The notes under the pieces were generated by a model. That model was not told the DNA's origin. It did not search any database and was given only the letters and a program-made list of their open reading frames with translations. Positions 60,662 through 64,000 of a DNA stretch of 64,000 nt are shown one piece after another (the stretch's first letter is position 1; each line of letters opens with the position of its first letter). The stretch is from Candidatus Eiseniibacteriota bacterium. GTDB taxonomy: Bacteria > Eisenbacteria > RBG-16-71-46 > CAIMUX01. Location: the NCBI GenBank assembly GCA_016712505.1, contig JADJQY010000004.1, positions 248,001 to 312,000 on the forward strand, written 5' to 3'. A program made the position numbers and the translations under genes.

Positions 60662-62932
60662 TCAGTCCCATCCGTGCGGCATTCGGCGGAGCGACCGCAC
60701 CTGCTCTTCCAGACGAGCCCGTTGAGCCGGCGCGATCGGCACCGCCGACAACTGGAGGATCGCCTCCTCCGCGAGACGCCGACTCTCCGAGGCCACCGCC
60801 GTCTCCACCAATCCGGCGACGGCGAATGCGCGCGTCTCCTGATCCCGGGCGGTGGAGATCGCACGCCGGTAGGCTTGCTCCGCCACCCGGTAGCGCTGCC
60901 CCTGCATGGCCAGGCGGCCGACCTGTACGAGGTAGAGCGGATTCGGGTCCTCGGCGGCCGCCCGACGCAGGAGGCGGAGCGCCTCGTCCCCCTTGCGCCT
61001 CTGGGCCAGCGCCTGAGCCCGTGTGGTGACGGCCCGGACCCTATCCTGTCCGGCCAGCGAGGCGTATGCCGCCTCGAAATGGGCCTGCGAGGCGTCCTCC
61101 TCGCCGAAGCGAAGAGCCAGTTCCGCCGCCTCCAGAGCCTCCGGACCGCGGAGTGCGCGTCCTTCGAGCTCCGCCCGGCGCCCACGCGCGGCTTCTTCCA
61201 GGGCATCGAGCCGCCGGATTCGCGTCATCGCCGCCGTGTCCCCCGGAGCACAGGCGAGCGCCTCCCGCAGCTTGGGCCGCGCCAGGTCCCAGGCTCCACG
61301 CTGGAGCAAACGGTCGGCTTCCGCGACAAAAAGGGGCGCTCCCATCGCCGCTCGCACACCGCCGGGGACGTGGTAGATCACGGTACGATCCCAGCCCGCG
61401 TTGTTCTTCAGCGTGTAGTTCTCCGCCTGGAACTCCTTCGCCTTCTCGATCCCGGCTATCCGCTCGAACTCCGGGTACCAGAACGGAAGGACGGCAAGCC
61501 ACTCGACCCGCTGGGCCTCGAGGAGCTTCCAGGTGCTCGCCGGCACCCCCTCGATACCCGCGAGTTGATGGGTGTTGAGCCCTGCCAGGTCGACCGCGCG
61601 CCGTTCGCTCCGATAGCGGATTGCCCCCGCGTCGTTGAGCGCGAGAGTGCCCCCGGTCGCGCTGTTGCTCTTCAACCAATCGCCCGCCTCGCCCTGCAGC
61701 TCTTCGATGTTCCGCGTGTTCCACGAGTAGAGCCAGATCCGCCCGAGCATCCGCCCGGGGAGTGGAGCCGCCGCCAGGAAGAGACCGATCGTGCCGAGCC
61801 CCACAAGTAGCAGGTCGCGCGACCCTCCGCGCCGCCGCAGCGCCTCGATGGCGAACCCCGCACCGATTCCGGCCAGGAGATGCGGCAGGAATGCCACGGG
61901 CAGGTAGTACCGATGAAACGCGAAGCTCAGGTTCGGGTGAAAAAAGTAGTAGTTCCGACTTTCGATCAGCGCGAAGAGCAGCGGATAGAGGATGCAGACC
62001 GCCGCGAGGCAGATGAGATCTCGCCGCTTCCCGAGCAGAGCACGGAACGCCGCGGCGAGGAGGAACAGTCCGCCCCCGAAACGGAAGACGGCCGACCCCG
62101 CGATGAAGTGGGTTGCGGCTCCGGTCAACCAGGCATCGGCGGTCCACCCCGCGACCGGCGCCCATTTCGCGTAGGCCGTGTTGGGCAAGGGACGGCCGGT
62201 GACCACCAGGCAATAGGTCACGAACAGCCCGGCCGCGGCCATCGGCGGAAGCAGATAACGCGCGAGCGAACGGGCGGCAGGACGTTGAAGCCCGCGCTCC
62301 TTCCCCGGGCCAACCGATGGGAGAAAGGCCGCAAGCGGGAGGAGAAGCGCCCAGAGAGCCACCTCTGGCCGTGTCCAAAGACCGAGGGCCAACGTGACGC
62401 CGGCCCGAAACCATCCCCCGTGAAGCGCGAAGAGGAGGGAGAGACAGGTCAGTCCACCCGCCAACCAGACCTCCATTCCGGAGACGCGGGCGAAGGCAAG
62501 GTCCGGCTCGAGCGCGGGCAGGATCGCTGCCGCATAGGCGACCACGGTTCCCCCGCCCAGCGTGCGCCCGAGGACGAAGAGCACCAGGCTGCCCCCCCAG
62601 GCTACGAGCGTCCCGAGCAGCTTCGCCGCGACCGGAGCCGGAAATCCGGTCCAGAGGGAGATTCGCACCAACGGAGCCTCGAGCAGGCACCAAAGCGGAC
62701 TCGTCATCCCTGCTTCCCATTGGCCCGGGTTGTAATGGAAGGCGAGCCGCTCGGCCAGCGACCGGGCATAGACCAGGTGGATCCAGGAATCATCGAGGGG
62801 CAACCCGGCCCAGGCCGAGTTGGTCCCGCTACTCCGCGACATCATGAAGAGCAGCGAGCCGAGCAGGTGGGCGACCAGGAGCGTGATCGCCCCGCGCCGC
62901 GAGGGGAAACTGCCGCGAAACTCCCGGAACAT
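60662..62932 (-). CDS. GT-C-like polytopic membrane protein with C-terminal TPR region
   Basis: 756 residues. About ten hydrophobic helices lie in residues 15-420. LPLDDSWIHLVYARSLAER near residue 44 is the acidic first-loop motif of GT-C glycosyltransferases or mannosyl/arabinosyl transferase-like enzymes, which use polyprenyl-phosphate sugars. Residues about 430-540 form a soluble domain (GDWLKSNSATGGTLALNDAG), and about 560-755 are TPR-like helices (AAEDPNPLYLVQVGRLAMQG). It probably decorates a lipid, glycan or protein at the inner membrane. The quinone oxidoreductase follows in the same unit. Confidence 0.8.
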   Translation of the reverse strand: MFREFRGSFPSRRGAITLLVAHLLGSLLFMMSRSSGTNSAWAGLPLDDSWIHLVYARSLAERLAFHYNPGQWEAGMTSPLWCLLEAPLVRISLWTGFPAPVAAKLLGTLVAWGGSLVLFVLGRTLGGGTVVAYAAAILPALEPDLAFARVSGMEVWLAGGLTCLSLLFALHGGWFRAGVTLALGLWTRPEVALWALLLPLAAFLPSVGPGKERGLQRPAARSLARYLLPPMAAAGLFVTYCLVVTGRPLPNTAYAKWAPVAGWTADAWLTGAATHFIAGSAVFRFGGGLFLLAAAFRALLGKRRDLICLAAVCILYPLLFALIESRNYYFFHPNLSFAFHRYYLPVAFLPHLLAGIGAGFAIEALRRRGGSRDLLLVGLGTIGLFLAAAPLPGRMLGRIWLYSWNTRNIEELQGEAGDWLKSNSATGGTLALNDAGAIRYRSERRAVDLAGLNTHQLAGIEGVPASTWKLLEAQRVEWLAVLPFWYPEFERIAGIEKAKEFQAENYTLKNNAGWDRTVIYHVPGGVRAAMGAPLFVAEADRLLQRGAWDLARPKLREALACAPGDTAAMTRIRRLDALEEAARGRRAELEGRALRGPEALEAAELALRFGEEDASQAHFEAAYASLAGQDRVRAVTTRAQALAQRRKGDEALRLLRRAAAEDPNPLYLVQVGRLAMQGQRYRVAEQAYRRAISTARDQETRAFAVAGLVETAVASESRRLAEEAILQLSAVPIAPAQRARLEEQVRSLRRMPHGWD

Positions 62933-63151
62933 ACGCCTCTCGCGTCCATGGTTACTGACCTCGCCCCCGGAGCCCAGCCCTTCTGGCGGAGGCGTCGGCG
63001 GAGTGTACCCGCAGGCCGGGCGTGCGGAACCGGATTCCTGTGACGAGCGGCTGCCCTTGCCTCCGGCAGGGCGTTCCGCCGATCATGGCCGCGACCCGGT
63101 ACCGGTAACTCCGGACCTGCATCTCTCTTCTTCCTCGATAGGAGCTGCCCG

Positions 63152-63763
63152 ATGTTCTCGAACCGCCTACGCCCGCGCGCGCGGACGCTCACCCTCGCCT
63201 TCCTGCTGGCCCTATCCGCCGCGACCGGGCTCCCCGCCACGGCCCAGGACAAGCGGGAGGAGCAGAACCGCCCGCACGGCACTGCCGTCGCGGTGCCGGT
63301 CGACAAGGTGAAGGTCGACGACGGGGACACCGTGGTGATCGCGTGGGACAACGGCGACAACGAGATCGTGCGCATCCTCGGCATCGACACTCCGGAGACC
63401 CAGCACATCGAACACAATATCCCGTATGACCAATCATTCGGGCGCGAGGCGCTCGGGTTCGCCCGCGGCGCATTTGCTACTGCCACCGAGATTCAGATCA
63501 AGCGCGCGCCGACCAAGGATCCGTACGGTCGCAGCCTCGCGTACCTCTTCCTCAATGGCCGCAACTACTCCGCACTGATCGTCGGAGCCGGGCTCGCGGC
63601 GGAGTCGGTGAGCCACTACGGGGACAATGGATTCCCGGAAGAGGCGAAGGCGGTTCTCGACGCGGCCGCGGCGGCAGGACCTCTCCCCTTCGAGCCACCG
63701 TTCGAGTTCCGCAATCGGATGCGCAAGGTCGCCGACGCCATGAAGGCGCAGGGGGCGAAGTGA
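63152..63763 (+). CDS. Secreted thermonuclease-like (SNase) protein
   Basis: 203 residues from the ATG at 63152 with ATAGGAGC upstream. Signal peptide about 1-31. The SNase core is recognisable: KVDDGDTVVIAW, IVRILGIDTPETQHIE, FGREALGFARGAFATA and KDPYGRSLAYLFLNGRNY, in which the RILGIDTPE and DPYGR blocks carry the usual active-site residues. It would cut DNA or RNA outside the cytoplasm. Its stop overlaps the start of the alkaline phosphatase gene (GTGA). Confidence 0.88.
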   Translation: MFSNRLRPRARTLTLAFLLALSAATGLPATAQDKREEQNRPHGTAVAVPVDKVKVDDGDTVVIAWDNGDNEIVRILGIDTPETQHIEHNIPYDQSFGREALGFARGAFATATEIQIKRAPTKDPYGRSLAYLFLNGRNYSALIVGAGLAAESVSHYGDNGFPEEAKAVLDAAAAAGPLPFEPPFEFRNRMRKVADAMKAQGAK

Positions 63764-64000
63764 ACCACGCCGGAACCGCCCTTCTGACCACCTGCTTCGT
63801 CGCGATCGGAATCGGAACCGCCGCTGCGGGTGAAGCCAGAAGCGTCATCTTGCTGATCGGGGACGGGATGGGCCTCTCGCAGCGCACGCTCGCGTACTAC
63901 GCCCTGGGTCACCAGCCCTCGATGAATGCGATGCCGGTGGTTGGGCTGATGAGCACCGAACCAGCGCCGAGCAAGAGCGACGTGATCGACGTGACCGACT
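63760..64000 (+). CDS. Alkaline phosphatase family protein, 5' fragment
   Basis: The frame opens with a GTG at 63760 overlapping the nuclease stop and runs without interruption to the window edge (80 codons). Signal peptide about 1-24. SVILLIGDGMGLSQRTLAYY is the first metal-binding block of PhoA-type alkaline phosphatases, with the Asp in GDGMG. PVVGLMSTEPAPS follows, as in that family. The coupled secreted nuclease suggests joint use of extracellular nucleic acid as a phosphate source. The rest of the gene lies outside the window. Confidence 0.85.
   Translation, partial: MNHAGTALLTTCFVAIGIGTAAAGEARSVILLIGDGMGLSQRTLAYYALGHQPSMNAMPVVGLMSTEPAPSKSDVIDVTD

Noticed and set aside
59270..61810. 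Open reading frame of 846 codons on the plus strand
   Set aside because: It lies antisense to the quinone oxidoreductase and GT-C-like genes and has no recognisable motif.

Overview
This is a GC-rich bacterial chromosome segment (roughly two-thirds G+C by eye) with dense coding, many ATGA/GTGA stop-start overlaps and many secreted proteins or lipoproteins. The envelope looks Gram-negative: signal peptides, lipoboxes, periplasmic multihaem cytochromes and a beta-barrel candidate. The mix of tricorn-type protease, POMP-like beta-helix proteins, giant multihaem cytochromes, sigma-54 regulator with TPR sensor and DUF4331 proteins suggests an uncultured FCB-related or candidate phylum, for example Eisenbacteria-like. 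That assignment is inference from family content only. No rRNA, tRNA, CRISPR array, integrase, transposase or phage gene was seen.

Layout. 1-9.7 kb: a truncated subtilisin-like protease, an HDOD protein, a tricorn-like protease, an SMR-type membrane protein with a P-loop kinase-like ATPase, a rhomboid protease, a Nudix hydrolase and two receiver/coiled-coil proteins. 9.8-11.5 kb: Fe/Mn superoxide dismutase and a third receiver/coiled-coil protein. 11.7-16.7 kb: carA-carB-CYTH operon with a probable promoter and leader hairpin.

17.2-28.2 kb is the most remarkable part, a redox operon. It encodes a b-type membrane cytochrome, a membrane-anchored 4Fe-4S/FAD/NAD(P) oxidoreductase, a 20-haem c-type cytochrome, a giant c-type cytochrome with 68 intact CxxCH motifs (21 tandem units of 73 residues, three haems each) and a frameshifted beta-barrel candidate. 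The likely theme is moving electrons from the inner membrane across the periplasm and perhaps outside the cell. 28.2-31.5 kb holds a beta-helix protein and an MbnP/MbnH-type copper-protein and dihaem-enzyme pair.

31.6-37.8 kb: thioredoxin-like, M28 and M1 peptidases in a row, then a PAS histidine kinase. 37.9-39.9 kb: a beta-helix protein and a DUF218 protein. 39.9-42.9 kb: a TPR/AAA+/Fis-type sigma-54 activator (frameshifted) behind a small secreted protein with a good sigma-70-like promoter. 43.2-48.7 kb: a DUF222-like HNH protein, a dienelactone hydrolase and a frameshifted M1 aminopeptidase with HEAT-like repeats. 48.9-53.8 kb: an apparently exported SAM hydroxide adenosyltransferase, an M20 peptidase, a secreted protein and a split DUF4331 pair. 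53.9-64 kb: a TPR protein with ferrochelatase, a beta-propeller protein fused to a degenerate amidohydrolase, DUF167, quinone oxidoreductase, a GT-C-like membrane protein, a thermonuclease-like protein and the start of an alkaline phosphatase.

Four places carry reading-frame damage (about 25.5, 27.36, 40.9 and 47.9 kb), and one gene has an in-frame gap at its FAD-binding site (18.79 kb). Either the consensus has errors, especially in the cytochrome repeats, or these genes are decaying. Raw reads are needed to decide.
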